Shown here one piece after another: positions 34,934 through 46,976 of a stretch of DNA of 64,000 nt (its first letter is position 1; each line of letters opens with the position of its first letter). Both the position numbers and the translations under genes were made by a program. The notes beneath the pieces are model-generated. The model did no database searches. It was not told where the DNA came from and worked only from the letters and a program-made list of their open reading frames with translations. The DNA comes from Bimuria novae-zelandiae CBS 107.79 (lineage: Eukaryota; Ascomycota; Dothideomycetes; Pleosporales; Didymosphaeriaceae), in assembly GCA_010015655.1 (NCBI GenBank), contig ML976687.1:18367-82366 (forward strand), read 5' to 3'.

Positions 34934-37900
34934 TTACCAGCGTCTCCCATCTCTCTCCCTCTCGACCCTCTCCAACTCCCTCTCAACATCCCCCTCCGTC
35001 TTAACCCCGCCCCTCCTCGGCAACTGCCCCGCCTTTTTCCTCATCCCCTTCGCCAACACGCTCGCCAGATCCATACCCTCATCCTGCCCGCTCTTCCGCC
35101 TCTTGCTACCATGGCTCGACGCCGATGGTCCAGTCGGGATACCCTTTGAATCTCGGGCCGGGGGGTCTCGGGACGGCTCGTCGTCGTCGTAGTCGTCGCG
35201 GGATCGCTTTGATGACAGTGTGGGGCGCGAGGAGCTTCCGTGGGAATTCGAGTGCGACGACGAGATGCGCGAATGTAGCGAGCGCTCAGGGCCGCGTTCG
35301 AGCATGTCCCTAGCACGCGCGTTCTTCTCGCGCTCGGCGGCGTAGTGGTCTTGCGGTGCAGACTCGGTCGGCGTAGACGGCACTGAGGACGTCATGCTAC
35401 CCTTCCTACTATGCCTGCCGCCACGGTCGCGGTCGGCTGCCGGGCCCTTAGGGGGCATGAATGCTCGGGGACCGGTGGGTGGTTGGGGAGGAGGCATAGC
35501 TTTCGCTTTGGGCTTGCTGGCTCCGCGGATGGAGAAGTTATCTGCAGCCGGGCCGGTGGGCGCGTTGATGGGGGGAGAGACGGCGCGGGTAGAGGTCGAC
35601 GATTCCTTGTCGTAGTCCCGGTCACGGTCACGGTCGCGGTCTTTGCGGCTGCGGCGCGAGGAGCGGTACTTGCCTTCGTCATAGTCGCGCTCGTCTTCTT
35701 CGGCTTCGCGGTCGCGGCGACGGCGGCGCTCCTTCTCTTTGTCTCGAGACCGGTACTTGTCGTCGTCGTTATCGCCTTCGTAGTCCCGATCTTTCCTATC
35801 CTTCCGGCTACGCTCCCTGTCCCGCGACCGATCGCGATACCTGTCTCGATCACCTCGGTCTTTCCGGCGAGAACTTGACTCCTTGTCTTTGGAATAACCA
35901 ACGTCGCCAGGAGAGATGGAGCGTGAATGATGTCGGCGCTTGTGCTCGCGACTACGCTCTCGATGCGAGCGCGATGAGCGGTACTTGTCTTTCTCACGCC
36001 GGCTTCGGTATTTTGAATCAGCGGAGGCACTGCGAGTCCTATCACCACGCGAACCACGTGAGTCACGATCGTCTCGTCCTCGATCGTCATAGTCGTCTCG
36101 CTCATCTGGCTCGTCGTCATACCGGGAAGACCGATGTCGCCTCTTGTCTTTCCGAAGTTCATGTTCTGCATCATTCTCCAGGGGCGGTGTGATAGAACGC
36201 GGACGCTCGTCTCGACTCTCGGGGGCTGCCGAGCGAGAGCAATCGCGAGTTTCATCCTGAGCTGCAGGTATGGCTTGGGAACTTGCACGGGACCGCGACG
36301 GTGACTTATCCTTTGTACGCAGGCTGTCATCGCGCACAGGTGACCGACTGGGGAATGTTGGTCAGTATGGAAATATTCTTTGCTCTCACGAATGAAAAAC
36401 ACCACTTACGATCGAACTCGTCTAGGCGGGCTACGAGTTGCTGCAGCCTCGGCGGTAGGGGTCGCACTCTTTACCGCATTGAAGCGAAAGTTGATCGCTC
36501 TGCTTGAAAATCCCGTGTTCGGTCGACCCTCACGCATGGCTCGTGGACCGGTAGGGGCCCCTTCAACGCCAACTCCACGAGGCTCACCCGTGAGAACGGT
36601 TGCAGCTCCGTACGCATTGTTAAATGCGCCACGAGGGCCAAAGTTGTTGTTTTGATAACCCATGTTGTGATTATACGGACCGTTCATCTGGTGACGGAAC
36701 TGGTTCATCATCTGATGCGGGTATTGCATTTGCATATTACCACCCATCATGGGATTGAAGCCTTGATCACCTGTCTCAATCGAGTCGACAGTCTGGATTT
36801 GATTGAGACCTGATGACTCTTCTGCCTCGTTCACTGTGGCAGCCGGACCCTCTGCTGCCTTCGGGGCGTCCGCGGAAACTACACCCTCAGCTTGTGCGGG
36901 CTCCGTGGTTCCGTCTGCTTCGATAGCACTTAACTCGGTCTTACCTTCTTGACCAGTCTCCGCTGAACCTGACGCTTGCTCATCTTTACCCTGATTCTCG
37001 GCAGTAGCGTCCGCGGTTCCTGCGGGCGATTCACCGTCGCGCTGTTCGAACGAGAACTTGTCAGCTGATGTATTCGAGGAACGAGAAGTAATCGGAAATT
37101 GAGGAGATGTCTTCGGGGATTTCGACAAACTCAAACGTGGAAATTGACGTACGTTGTTGGGACCGGCGCGGCTTCCGGGGCGACTGTTTTGCTGCATGCC
37201 AGAACCTTGACCATGTCCAATGCTCCCATTTCTGCTGTTTCGCTGCTGGGGAAAGCTCCCGGGGCCATTGCCTGGGAAACGATTTTGGTTTGACATATGA
37301 TTCTTGGGGTATTGGTTCATCATCTCGGGATAGGCTCCAGATTGATTATATCCACCCATTTGGTTGTAGCCATTGAATCCATAGCCGCCGCCGCCGCCCA
37401 TGCCATTCCAGCCATTTCCGAACCCGCCACCGTAGTTCATGGACATGTCGTTCATTCCCATGCCCATGTTTCCACCGAAGCCGAACATGCCGTTCATGTT
37501 GTTCATACCATAGCCTGACCAGTGATTAGACTTGGAACGATAGCTTGAGGGATTGAGGGTCATACCCATGTTGTTCCAGCCGGCGTTCATCATGTTGGGC
37601 ATGTTATTCATCGGGCCCATGCCCATGCCCATGCCGAAATTTCCTTGCGCGGTGTTATTGAAGCCGAAGCCAAACTGATTTGGCATGCCATTCGCGTTCA
37701 TCATTGCGTTGTTCGGGTTTATGGGGCCGTTCGAGCCATTCCCGTCTTGAGCATTGGCCTGACCTTCAGTGGGCTCATCACCTTGGTCCTCCTCTTTCTC
37801 TTCTTTCACGTCTTTGGCATCTTGTGAAGCTCCCTGTGGAGGCTCGTCGGGAGCGCCAGTGGACGTCTGTGGGATGTTAATATGGCTACTTGGGCGCTCA

Positions 37901-38533
37901 ACCGCGGGTGCGCCTACCTCGTCGCGCTGCGGGGCAGCAGAAGCAGGCCTGGGAGCATCTGCCCCACTGCTGTCTGCCGCGCTCTGGTTCACACCTCCTT
38001 CTGCGCGGAACGCCTCTTCAACGCTCTCAACAGGCTTGTCTGCCGAGCCGGTTGAGGGTTGCACCTCGGACGGCGCGGGCGTAGGTTCGATCGCAGGGGT
38101 CGGAGCCTCGGAAGCTGCCTTGTTCTCTTCTTTCTTCCTTTGCTTCTGCAGCCAGATGCGCATGGTATTGCGCAGCGTCTTGTTCGGCGGGCACGACTCG
38201 GGCTCCACAGGCGAGTGGTCACACGATGGACATGTCGCCGGAAACTCGAGCTTTTCGTGACCTGGCGAGTGTATCAGCAGGGCGCTCTACAATGACCATC
38301 ACGTGCGATACGTACATGACGAGCAGATGACTTTGTTGCAGCACAAGAGTTTGTATGAGTCAAAGGCCAGCTGGTCGCAGAGAGCGCAAAAGAAGTTCTT
38401 CGGGAAGACGCCTCGCTCGAGTGTCCTGCTTCATATTAGCGACTGCGGTAGCCATCCAGATAGAATTGACTCACAGAGCGAACTCTTTCAGCTCGTCGGC
38501 GAGCGGAGCCAGCTTAGGGTCTGCCGTTGCCAT
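34934..38533 (-). CDS. RING-type zinc-finger protein with Asn/Met/Gly-rich and RS-rich regions
   Basis: Four exons (38533-38475, 38425-38316, 38261-36410, 36347-34934) join to 1144 residues. A RING-like finger occupies residues 33-70: C33-x2-C36, C48/C49, C54-x2-C57-H58, C67-x2-C70. It is followed by NKTLRNTMRIWLQKQRKK. The arrangement recalls the finger of RBBP6/Mpe1 (mRNA 3'-end processing), but there is no DWNN domain or zinc knuckle. A Glu/Ala/Pro-rich part comes next, then a Met/Asn/Gly-rich, prion-like part (about 230-370), then a long Arg/Ser/Asp repeat region (RSRDREKxR type) as in splicing factors. A nuclear RNA-processing or E3 ligase role is inferred. The stop TGG-TAA-GTC overlaps a perfect splice donor (GGTAAGT), so another 3' exon is possible. 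Confidence 0.8.
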
Positions 38534-38938
38534 GGTCGAGTGCGAGGTCGCAGCGCGAGCCCAAGGCTACAGCTCCAGTTACTATACAAGCTGCATCCGC
38601 CGGCCTAAATCGTCTGAGGGCAAATAATACGGCAATCGATGGCAATCGCGGGGTGGGGAAATCGACGCGCAAAAGAGGTCAAGTGTTGTGGTTGCCGTAG
38701 GAGCTCTTGAAGTGAGTGCTTGGAAAACTTACGTCGCCAAGCGGAAGGCGCGACTGAGTCACGTGCCCCCGCTCGCTTCGGAGGCGGGCGCGAACGAAGT
38801 TCTCGCAAATTTGCCCTAAGCCGCTTCAGGGTTCTGCGCGTCATCACTGGCTGCGGCCCTCACACTGCACCTGGGCATTCGTACCATTGCCTTACAGATG
38901 TAGTCGACTTCTTGACCTTCCCGCTCAAAGATCCGACT
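38534..38938. promoter_or_regulatory. divergent promoter region
   Basis: 405 bp shared by the RING/RS gene (minus) and the esterase gene (plus). No gene or specific site seen. Confidence 0.45.
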
Positions 38939-40264
38939 ATGATTCTGAACCAGATATCCTACCTCGACTGCATTGTCTTTCTAATCTTCCTCACACCACA
39001 ACTGCTCATACATGTGGGTCTAATACGCACAGCAACATGGCTCATTGGTGCCCTACCTTCAATTAGTGAGTTCACGCATAGCCATTACATTTAAAGTGTT
39101 CATATTCACAGTTGCCCAAGTCTTTGTCCTGCCGTACCAGTTTGTTAGCGAACGATACTTTACGCCATTCAAGCAACGTAGCCCCTTTGTACAAGGCGCA
39201 ACCCCCTTCCAAGATTTCGTCATCCGATGTGTACGGTATGCGTTTGCATTCATGCCAGCATTTCTAGGGCGGGTATTCTTCTCTAAGGCAGTTTCTTTGC
39301 CGTTTCTGCGATTTCGGATGTTGCGCCATGGCATTGTCACCTCGCCTTTGCGATGGACGGAGATTAAACGAGTAAGTTTGCCATTGTATCAGACTTGTAC
39401 GTATGTGGCTAATGACCGAAGCCGGGTCTGAAGGGCATCTGGATTACACACAACCAGCAAGAACAACCTGACATCATTGTATACTACTGCCACGGTCGGT
39501 TTCTTTCCCCCGCCTCTTAGCAATTGCCAGCCTAACGTAGAGCAGGCGGAGGCTTCGCCATGGGATCGGGATTCTTTTACATGGAGTTTCTCCTTGCTTG
39601 GGTCACTCTTCTGAAAGAAGCTGGCTACAGAAATCCTGCGCTCTTTGCGTTGGAGTACACGCTCGTCCCCGACGCCGTCTATCCTACCCAGCTGCAGGAA
39701 ACACTATCCGGGTATGAATATGTCCTTTCCATTGCGCGTGATCACTCCCGTATTTGCGTGGGTGGCGATTCTGCAGGGGCAACTCTCATGCTCAGCTTCT
39801 TGTTATATATGACGGATCACCCTGAACTGCGTCACCAACGACCTGGCCTCGCTGTCATGATCTCCCCGTGGGTGACAATCGTATCAAAGAACAATCGCAA
39901 TACGTCAAGCGACTACCTAGATGCTGACACCCTGGAGCTCTACGGTCGGCAATACATTGGGCCCAAAGTGCCATACGACGACGCTCTTGCATCCCCAGGT
40001 AATTGCAAAGACATTAAGAAGTGGACAGCGGCAAGCCCAGAAAAAGGATGGTTATTTCTTTATGGATCGGAAGAAGTACTTGGTCCGGAAACTCGAGCGC
40101 TCATTTTATTGCTGAAAAATACTGGCGCAGATGTGGATTCGAAGGAGCAGCGCGGAGGGATCCACGCTTGGCCAGTGGCTTCGCTGTATCTAGGAGAGTC
40201 ACGAGATGCAAGACTGCATGGCTTGCGGAGCATCGTTAAGACAACAAGAGATCGAATCTTATAA
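38939..40264 (+). CDS. alpha/beta-hydrolase-3 esterase/lipase, membrane-anchored
   Basis: Four exons (38939-39065, 39112-39371, 39422-39494, 39546-40264) give 392 residues. It belongs to the hormone-sensitive-lipase-like family. The oxyanion motif HGGGF is created across the last intron (CAC G | GC GGA GGC TTC), the nucleophile is Ser229 in GGDSAGA and the likely catalytic His is in GGIHAWPV. The acid is probably in YGSEEVLGPE. Exon 1 codes for a hydrophobic N-terminal segment (DCIVFLIFLTPQLLIHVGL) and further aromatic helices follow, so ER or lipid-body anchoring is likely. Related fungal proteins deacetylate sterols or secondary metabolites; the substrate here is unknown. Confidence 0.88.
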
Positions 40265-40380
40265 CGAATCATCAATTCAAACCTGAGAGCCAGGTCTTCT
40301 ATACGCCTTGGACACCAAGTCACCCGCGCGATTGAAAGCCTCCTTCCGCACGTGGTCCAATGATGGCAAGCATACCATTC

Positions 40381-40707
40381 TCAGTAGCAGCGCCGAGGCA
40401 ATTCAAACCCAAGTTCACGTGACGCTTTCACCAGTCTGGCGACTCGTTCATCCTCTTGTGCCTCCCAGTATCGACTGAAGGCAGCATCATTCGCGTTACG
40501 AGCTTGAAGAGCGGTAGCCGTTAAAGATCTCCCAGCTATGGGAGGCGGTCCTCCCTGCATCGTTGACTGGGGCACTTTACCCTCGTGACTGAATAGCAAC
40601 ATGAGAACGCCATATGCAAGATAATCGGGTGGATAAGCTCACCAGGGATTGGAAACACCCCGAACTCCACTCTCAACTTGACTTGGGCATGCTGACGGAG
40701 ACGACAT
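40381..40707 (-). CDS. small predicted protein, function unknown
   Basis: Two exons (40707-40643 and 40588-40381; 54-nt intron with GTGAGC donor and TTCAG acceptor) join in frame to 90 residues. The C-terminal half (ARNANDAAFSRYWEAQEDER followed by VARLVKASREL) is charged and helical-looking. It sits tail-to-tail with the esterase gene, 116 bp apart. I do not recognise it. The clean splice and amino-acid balance argue for a real gene; the short length argues against certainty. Confidence 0.4.
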
Positions 40708-41285
40708 CGTTTGAGACCTTGGATATGCACGTGGAGGGTTTCTTGGCGACGGACGAGGAGGGACGATGCTTCCACCACCGCACCAAACGGCGGCTCAGGC
40801 TCGATACTTATACCTCATCCTTACCCCTGGGTCTAGGGACCTCCAGCCATCCTGCGAGCCAGAGCAGCAAATGTACAGCGTTCACACAGACCTCCAATGG
40901 TGTTGCACATTCTCTCACCTGTAACCCCGCTTGATGGGGCTTAGCGCTTACTTTTCGCGGGTTAGCGCTGTCAAAAATAGGCTAGCGCCTGCTTCTCACC
41001 AAAACCGCCTGAGGATTGGTGCCTACTCGGCGTAAATGGGCTACTCCTGTCACGCTCAGTCGAACGCGGCTTGTGCTAATTCCGGGAGTCACATCATGTC
41101 AAGGGCTTCCCTGTCGCCGGAAATAGATGCAATCGCGCAAATGGGGGAAACTTGACGGCTGTCTTTGTCTGGAAGGCAGACCCCACTAGAATCCCATTAA
41201 TCCCGGAAGTCGAAATTATTTGTCGAGGATGATGTCTTACACAAGTATACGTTTGTGAATCAAGGCTCATTGTATCATTTTTTCG
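40708..41285. other. intergenic region
   Basis: About 580 bp without a supported gene. A plus-strand frame at 40614-40934 is antisense to the small gene and has no family features. Confidence 0.4.
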
Positions 41286-43431
41286 ATGTCGATAAGAAAC
41301 CCTATCGACCCAATTGTTCCGACTCCCCGTGAACTCTTCAGGTTGCATGAACTCTGGGTTCTAGAAGATGATGAACGCCAATACTGTCTCCGTCTGCTTC
41401 CTGAAGAGCGGGACAGTTGCAGGTTATTTTTCACTGGCTACAATCTGCTTTTCGATCTTAATGACCAGGAGTTGCGTGAGTGACCAAACGCAGTGAGGCT
41501 ACAAAAAATGCTGATAGTTCATGCTTGCTCAGCTGGGCTCGAAACCAGATGTGATAAGATGGAACAAGGGTCGTTCGGGAGATATCTACATGACTTCACG
41601 TTGTCATCCAACAACCCTTTCCATGGGTTCTTTCGCGACCAAGATTTAGGCGAATACGACATCAATAAAGAGGAAGGACCAATGGGTCAGTACGTTCTGG
41701 GGAGGCGCTTGTTCTTATTGAACCCGGGCATTACCAATATGTCTGCGCCATACCTAGAAGTCCATGCAATGCTAACATGGTTGCTTTAAGGGGAAAATGC
41801 TATACAAGAACTGATGGAATCCAGAAAAATGAGGAACGGGAAAGTTTTTTTGCAAGAGATAGTCCAGTTCGCCAAGGATATTCTTGACGAACTATCGCCG
41901 GAGGATGGACAGATCTTCCTCGCCCGTAACAGTCGGGCCCCGGGGCCCATATGAGAAGCAATATTCGCGAGTACTCCCCGCCAACGACAGGAGACGTGCG
42001 CCATATTGATTCCAATTCTGAACTTAAGAACATTCGACGCAACTAGATTTTCGAAGAGACCCTTTGCCAACATGGTCACGGCGTCGACTCTGAACACCCA
42101 AAACGCAGAATTGTGCATTTGTTCAGCTCAGTGAACGAAGATGGCATTCTTGATAAAGTGGGTACATCACCCGTAGGCTTCACGTGAGATTTGCTGACAA
42201 AGTGGTTCTAGCGCATGGTGGCAAAATAGCGGGTCATTACAGCGACGAAGATGCGCAAGCCGCACGCGAAGAATTCATCATACACAAAGCCCTTGACAGT
42301 GTCGGATCGCCGTCCATATTGAGCTTCTATGGAGACTCAATTCGCGAGCGAGCACTTCTGGAAGGCGACAGATCACCTACACATTTGCTTTACGGGTATC
42401 TTGAGTATGCACCGCACCAAGATTTCCATATTCTTATGGATACGGCTAGAAAAAACAATTTGTAGGGTTTTCCGTCACCACAAGAACGAAGGGGACTGAC
42501 AATCGCAGTTTCCTGCCCGAATTCTTCATCTGGCGCATATTCTGCAACCTCGCTATCGCCCTATACACACTGGACATGGGTACCCGGAACGTTAATGTCA
42601 GAGCAAAGCGCAAAGGGCGATCTAACGACCGTTTCCGCCAAAAAGCGCAAAGCCGAGGGGTAGAAATCCATCGTTAACCTCGACATCAAGCCCGCCAACG
42701 TGGTCTTGGGTAACATGGAAACGTACTACCCCGCTTTCCCCATAGCGCAGATGATGGAATTTGGGATCTGCTATCAACACACTACGGGCACGGACGCCAG
42801 GTACTATGTCGCGTCCGACGAGGCCGTATGTGGTACGGATATAAACCACCTGTAGGTCCCCTGCTTCTGAATCTGCCGCACTCATATATGGACGGTGGCT
42901 CACAACAACGTCAGGAGCAGCTCCAATGCGCAGGCCAAGTCTACCGGGAAAACTATGACCCGCCATCGGTGAGGACATTTCTGTACACTCACACATCTTC
43001 AACGTAGGTCTCATCATCACGGGCCCGATGAACCGGCGCGAGATCAAATTCGACGGCCACACCGAACCGCACCACCTGCCCAATTACGACGGTATGTACT
43101 CCGCCCGCCCTTGGCTGAACTCTTGTACGATACAAGACAGGGATGTAAGGTGGCGAGAGCAAGGTGTACACCTAGCCCCTGAGGTAGGCAGAAGCATGAA
43201 CTTTCGAAGGAGATGTAGATTGAGTTTACACAGACGGGCAAGAGGAGGATGGGTTCGTTGATGGGGGTGGCGTATCGGTATGCGAAGAGGAGGAGGCTTG
43301 AAGAGGCGGCGAGAGGAGAGGCTCTGGAAAGGCCCATGGAAGGCAGTGGAGTTGTTGATTACCGTTGGGATTGGGAAGAAGGATTAGATTGGCAAGATGT
43401 AGATTTTCGAGATTTGGGCGAAAGCGTGTAG
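41286..43431 (+). pseudogene. degraded protein-kinase-like gene
   Basis: Pieces of one fungal kinase-like protein appear in order but in different frames. 41286-41479 and 41530-41780 are an N-terminal region that can be spliced together. 41786-42118 gives VNEDGILDKVGTSPVGF. At 42184-42465 come DKVVLAHGGK...EEFIIHKALDSVGSPSILSFYGD and YGYLEYAPHQDFHILMD. Next are LPEFFIWRIFCNLAIALYTLD, then IVNLDIKPANVVLGN in place of the catalytic-loop HRDLKPEN, then a damaged activation loop and MNRREIKFDGH. Some joins could be introns (for example a GTAGGG..CGCAG at 42463-42510), but the catalytic loop carries a frameshift and stop, and the expected HRD Asp and the DFG motif (MEFGI) are altered. It does not look RIP-mutated. 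A sequencing error at one point cannot be excluded. Confidence 0.7.
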
Positions 43432-43779
43432 AGTTTGCGCACTAAGCAATTTGTTGTACCTATCTAACTATGTAGCCCTGGAGCCGCATGGATCACGTGT
43501 TTTTGAGTAAGTGGGCGTTTGGGCACATGTGCCCTGCCGCAGCCGTGGTGCTCGAAATTATGGCCCGACGAGTTGCTGGAGCCCGTGATCGGGCCTTGAC
43601 GTTTTCCTTTTTCGTGATACAATGATAATTGAGTCGCTGGAAACGGAAGTGTAAATCGACTCTGCGTTTGTCTTTGTTACGGACCACGAGATCTCGTAAG
43701 TTTGTCTTCCCCAAATTCTTTTTTTCTACCACGACCACGACATCATTTCAATTAAATCTTGAGCAAACATTCTGTCGCA

Positions 43780-44631
43780 ATGGCAGCTCCAGGTTCCGGG
43801 GCAGCTTCAGTCCCCCAAACTACGAGGATTCCGGGGTACAACTACCCTAGCGCAGCAGCCTCCAATCTCTACCTCTTGAGTAACGCAGAAGCTATGTTCA
43901 GAGGAGAGCTTCCCTTCCATGAGAAAGACGATTTCGCCTGGTTCCTTCTAGGATGGAAGATGAATTGTGTGCGTCTGAATCGCGGTACGTCGTGGAGGAA
44001 AAGCACTGCAGACTATTTACTGACACGCGACGTAGGATTTCTGAAGTATCTTAACGTGACGACGCATTGGACGAATTCCCCTTGTGACGATGGTTTCAAA
44101 CAGCAATGTATCAACAACGCAAAGAGAAACGAGAATCCTTATCGCAGCTGGCTGCTTATTACTCACCGCGATCTCAATGGCTTGGATCAATTCGACGTAC
44201 ACGGGACACAGTCCAACTATGGGCTTTTCCTCTTAGGATACTTATGGTTTAGGTTTGGAATCTGGAGCGATGCCGAGGGTACGTTGGTGCACGCGCGTTG
44301 GAAGCGATAGCTGACAGTGTGAAACGAAGAGCCAAGGATACAAGCATTATACCACTATTCTATCGCGCACGCGAATCATGCTTTCATACAGTGGTATATT
44401 GATTTTGCCAAACGTGGGCTTCAGACCTTTATGCCGCTTAGAGAGCCACGGCCTTCCATAGATGGGGCACATACGAAGGTTCTTGACCAGCGGAATCCTC
44501 CACCTACCATTAACGACGACGCGAAGATCAATTATGATCTGCCGAGAACTTCAATTTGGACGGCAATTGGAGAGCCTGTGCATCGTGTGACTCATATCAA
44601 GACCCTGAGCCGCGGTCTTGATGAAACCTAG
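43780..44631 (+). CDS. conserved-looking protein, function unknown
   Basis: Two exons (43780-44278 and 44330-44631; 51-nt intron, AAG acceptor) give 266 residues. The N-terminus is MAAPGSGAASVPQTTRIPGY. The first 70 residues are balanced and globular-looking (NLYLLSNAEAMFRGELPFHE, WFLLGWKMN), and exon 2 continues with ALYHYSIAHANHAFIQWYID and a Pro-rich tail. Without splicing the frame would end after 13 extra codons; with it the reading stays protein-like for another 100 residues. No known motif, signal peptide or membrane segment. It lies between a dead kinase gene and a transposon-split gene. Confidence 0.6.
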
Positions 44632-46067
44632 GTTGGCGTTTCCAAACAATCCCAGGGCCCCACCTACCACACCAATTCTCGTTGACTAGTAACACTAGAG
44701 CACACATTGGTGACACACGATATTCAATCATTGAGCGCTATTTCCAGGTTCCTATTTTGTCCGACCAATTGTTTCGGTTCAAGCTCCAACAACCACTGCT
44801 AAGAAAAAAAGAAAAAACCCCAAGAAAGTCAATCCTCGCAACCCGCCGCAGACCGAACGCCCCCTTTCGTTTTTTCTGCACTTAGATGAGTGCTACCGCA
44901 TATACAATAGTCTGTAATACCTCTGTGCCTTCCTCCATAATGTGCCTGATAGCGTACCGAACCCTCAGGTCGTCGAACAACTTGATCTTGACCATTTCCC
45001 TGTTTATGTCCGAATTCCATAAACCATACCATTCCTTATATGTTCATGTCTTTCGATCGGTTACAAGCTCGTGCATATCCCATAAAGGTCCAGCATCTCC
45101 GTTGAGATAAATGAGTGAGTCCCCGTTCACGATGTCTCGAACCGTTGACCAGAAGCTGAGTGGCAAGTCACAGGGAACCTCATATCAGTAAATGCAGGCA
45201 TTAAGACTACGAGATTCGGTAGTCATAAAGCGAACCGACATGTTCTGACAGCGTTGGACCTCCAACATTGCTTCCTGAAGACTTGCTGCATGCTTGATCA
45301 GTCGCCAACACTGAATCCCTTCATCTGACAGTGCCTCACTCGTGAGTAGATTTTACCAGTGCACGTGCTCAGCCTCGCTTGGTATACTCCATGGTATTAT
45401 TTTGAAGGCAAGTATCTCCGTCAAAACTTCTCGAGAAAACAGTCCGCGCCAGTGTGTCTGACGAATAAAGAGGGAACTGAAGTCGTCGTCGAAAGCTCGG
45501 GATGCCAGCTCATCGAACATTGTCTCATTCTCCGCCCGCATTAGATCAATCAGATACTCCAGTGCCTGGTCAAACGAGGCCAAAGAGATCCCTTCTTTCT
45601 CGTCCATGCCGTCCGGGTACATCCAAGTTCGACTGTGTAACAGTGTATGGCCAGCCCATAGCAACCTGACTCGAAAATGGAGATCAAGACTGGGGAATCG
45701 TTTTTTGATCGAGTTCATAATCTCTAGCGTGATGAGGTAGGCGGTATAGGGGACCATTAAAATCCGAGTTTTCTGAATGTAATACAAGACTGAACCATCA
45801 GTCAGATCGAACTACCGGCATTACAAATAGAACATGTTTACTTACTGCATCTCCAACGCCCAGCTATAGAGCGAACACCGCAGCACTCGTTCCGTCCAAT
45901 AGCCTCACCAGTCGTGAATGTGAGGGTGTTGGCCCGTAAAGCGACGCCTTGCAGTTCGTCTGCGGCAATCTTACACGTATGCTCCAGATCATAGGTCATC
46001 GGTACCGTGCGCTCGTGGTTGCCGCCATCCGACTTAATACGACGTCACATTGTGGAGTTTCGGAAAA

Positions 46068-46201
46068 TGTGAGGAAGGGAAGACGGCTGCGTTGATTTCT
46101 CTATCGTAGAGATATCCTACATATATATAGACGTTGGATCCTGCCAAGAGTCTAGGCATGGAACCTGATAGAATCGAAGCTGATGGAATTATACCGTAAC
46201 A
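46068..46201 (-). repeat. 3' LTR of the Copia element
   Basis: 134 bp, TGTGAGG...CGTAACA on the plus strand. Differs from the other LTR only at 46069 and 46071 (G here, A there). Confidence 0.93.
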
Positions 46202-46210
46202 CACCCCCCC
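46202..46210 (-). other. polypurine tract of the Copia element
   Basis: GGGGGGGTG on the minus strand directly abuts the 3' LTR, the position where plus-strand DNA synthesis is primed. Confidence 0.75.
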
Positions 46211-46736
46211 AGCTGCAGTGAATAACAAAGCTAACTTCTTAAGATATTAATCTAAATCTCCTAAATAGTCGCACCCCCCAATCTTCTTATTAATACCAGG
46301 TAAAAAAGTCACTAGGTTCTAGTACGTCGTTGTTGCTAGTAGATGGTCCCTTTAGCTGCTCTGTGATATCTGTAAGGCCTAGCTATTTGACAAAGTTGCT
46401 GTGTTTCTGCCGAACCAGTGTCTTTGTGAGACTGTTAGCAGGCATTTGATTTGTAGGCTTCTAATCAATTTGTAGCTTCCCAGCATCTACTTCCTGTCGT
46501 AGCCACATCTAATGGGTGTCGACATGTCTTAGCTTCGTATAAAGCCTATCCTTAGCCTTGTTGACAATCCCTACAGTCTGCTGATTATCGTAGTACAAGG
46601 TAGGCAAGATCTCTAGCTAAAAGCGTACGTAATTAAATATTTTGTTCTACTATTCTATCTCACTCCTAGTAGTCGATAGAGCGAGCAATTCAGCCTTAGT
46701 AGTTAATTTCGTGACTGAGCGCTGTAAGGTCGATTT

Positions 46737-46976
46737 CTAGTTAATTAGCAGTCTATATAGCTTGAACAAGTAGCCTTGTGAGCTTTGACGCGTATCAGGA
46801 TCGTCAGTATATGCTGCGTCAGATGCTCCGTAGAACAGTGGCTCTGTTCCAGCTCTAGGATCGTCCTCGGGCGTCTCACAGAGATATGTCGTGTTCTCTG
46901 TACCTAGCCGTGATGCCCCGATGGCTAGATGCCTTGTGCCAACTAGATATCGCCATACGTGCTTAGCAGCGTTCAA
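46737..46976 (-). pseudogene. Copia RNase H fragment
   Basis: The longest open piece of the Copia polyprotein, 79 codons: NAAKHVWRYLVGTRHLAIGA, then EPLFYGASDAAYTDDPDTRQ. This is the typical RT-RNase H junction of Copia elements. Flanking codons contain stops. Confidence 0.85.

Noticed and set aside
35392..36405. 337-codon minus-strand frame inside the RING/RS gene
   Set aside because: Shadow of the Arg/Ser repeat region in another frame; the spliced frame fits upstream exons and repeat structure.
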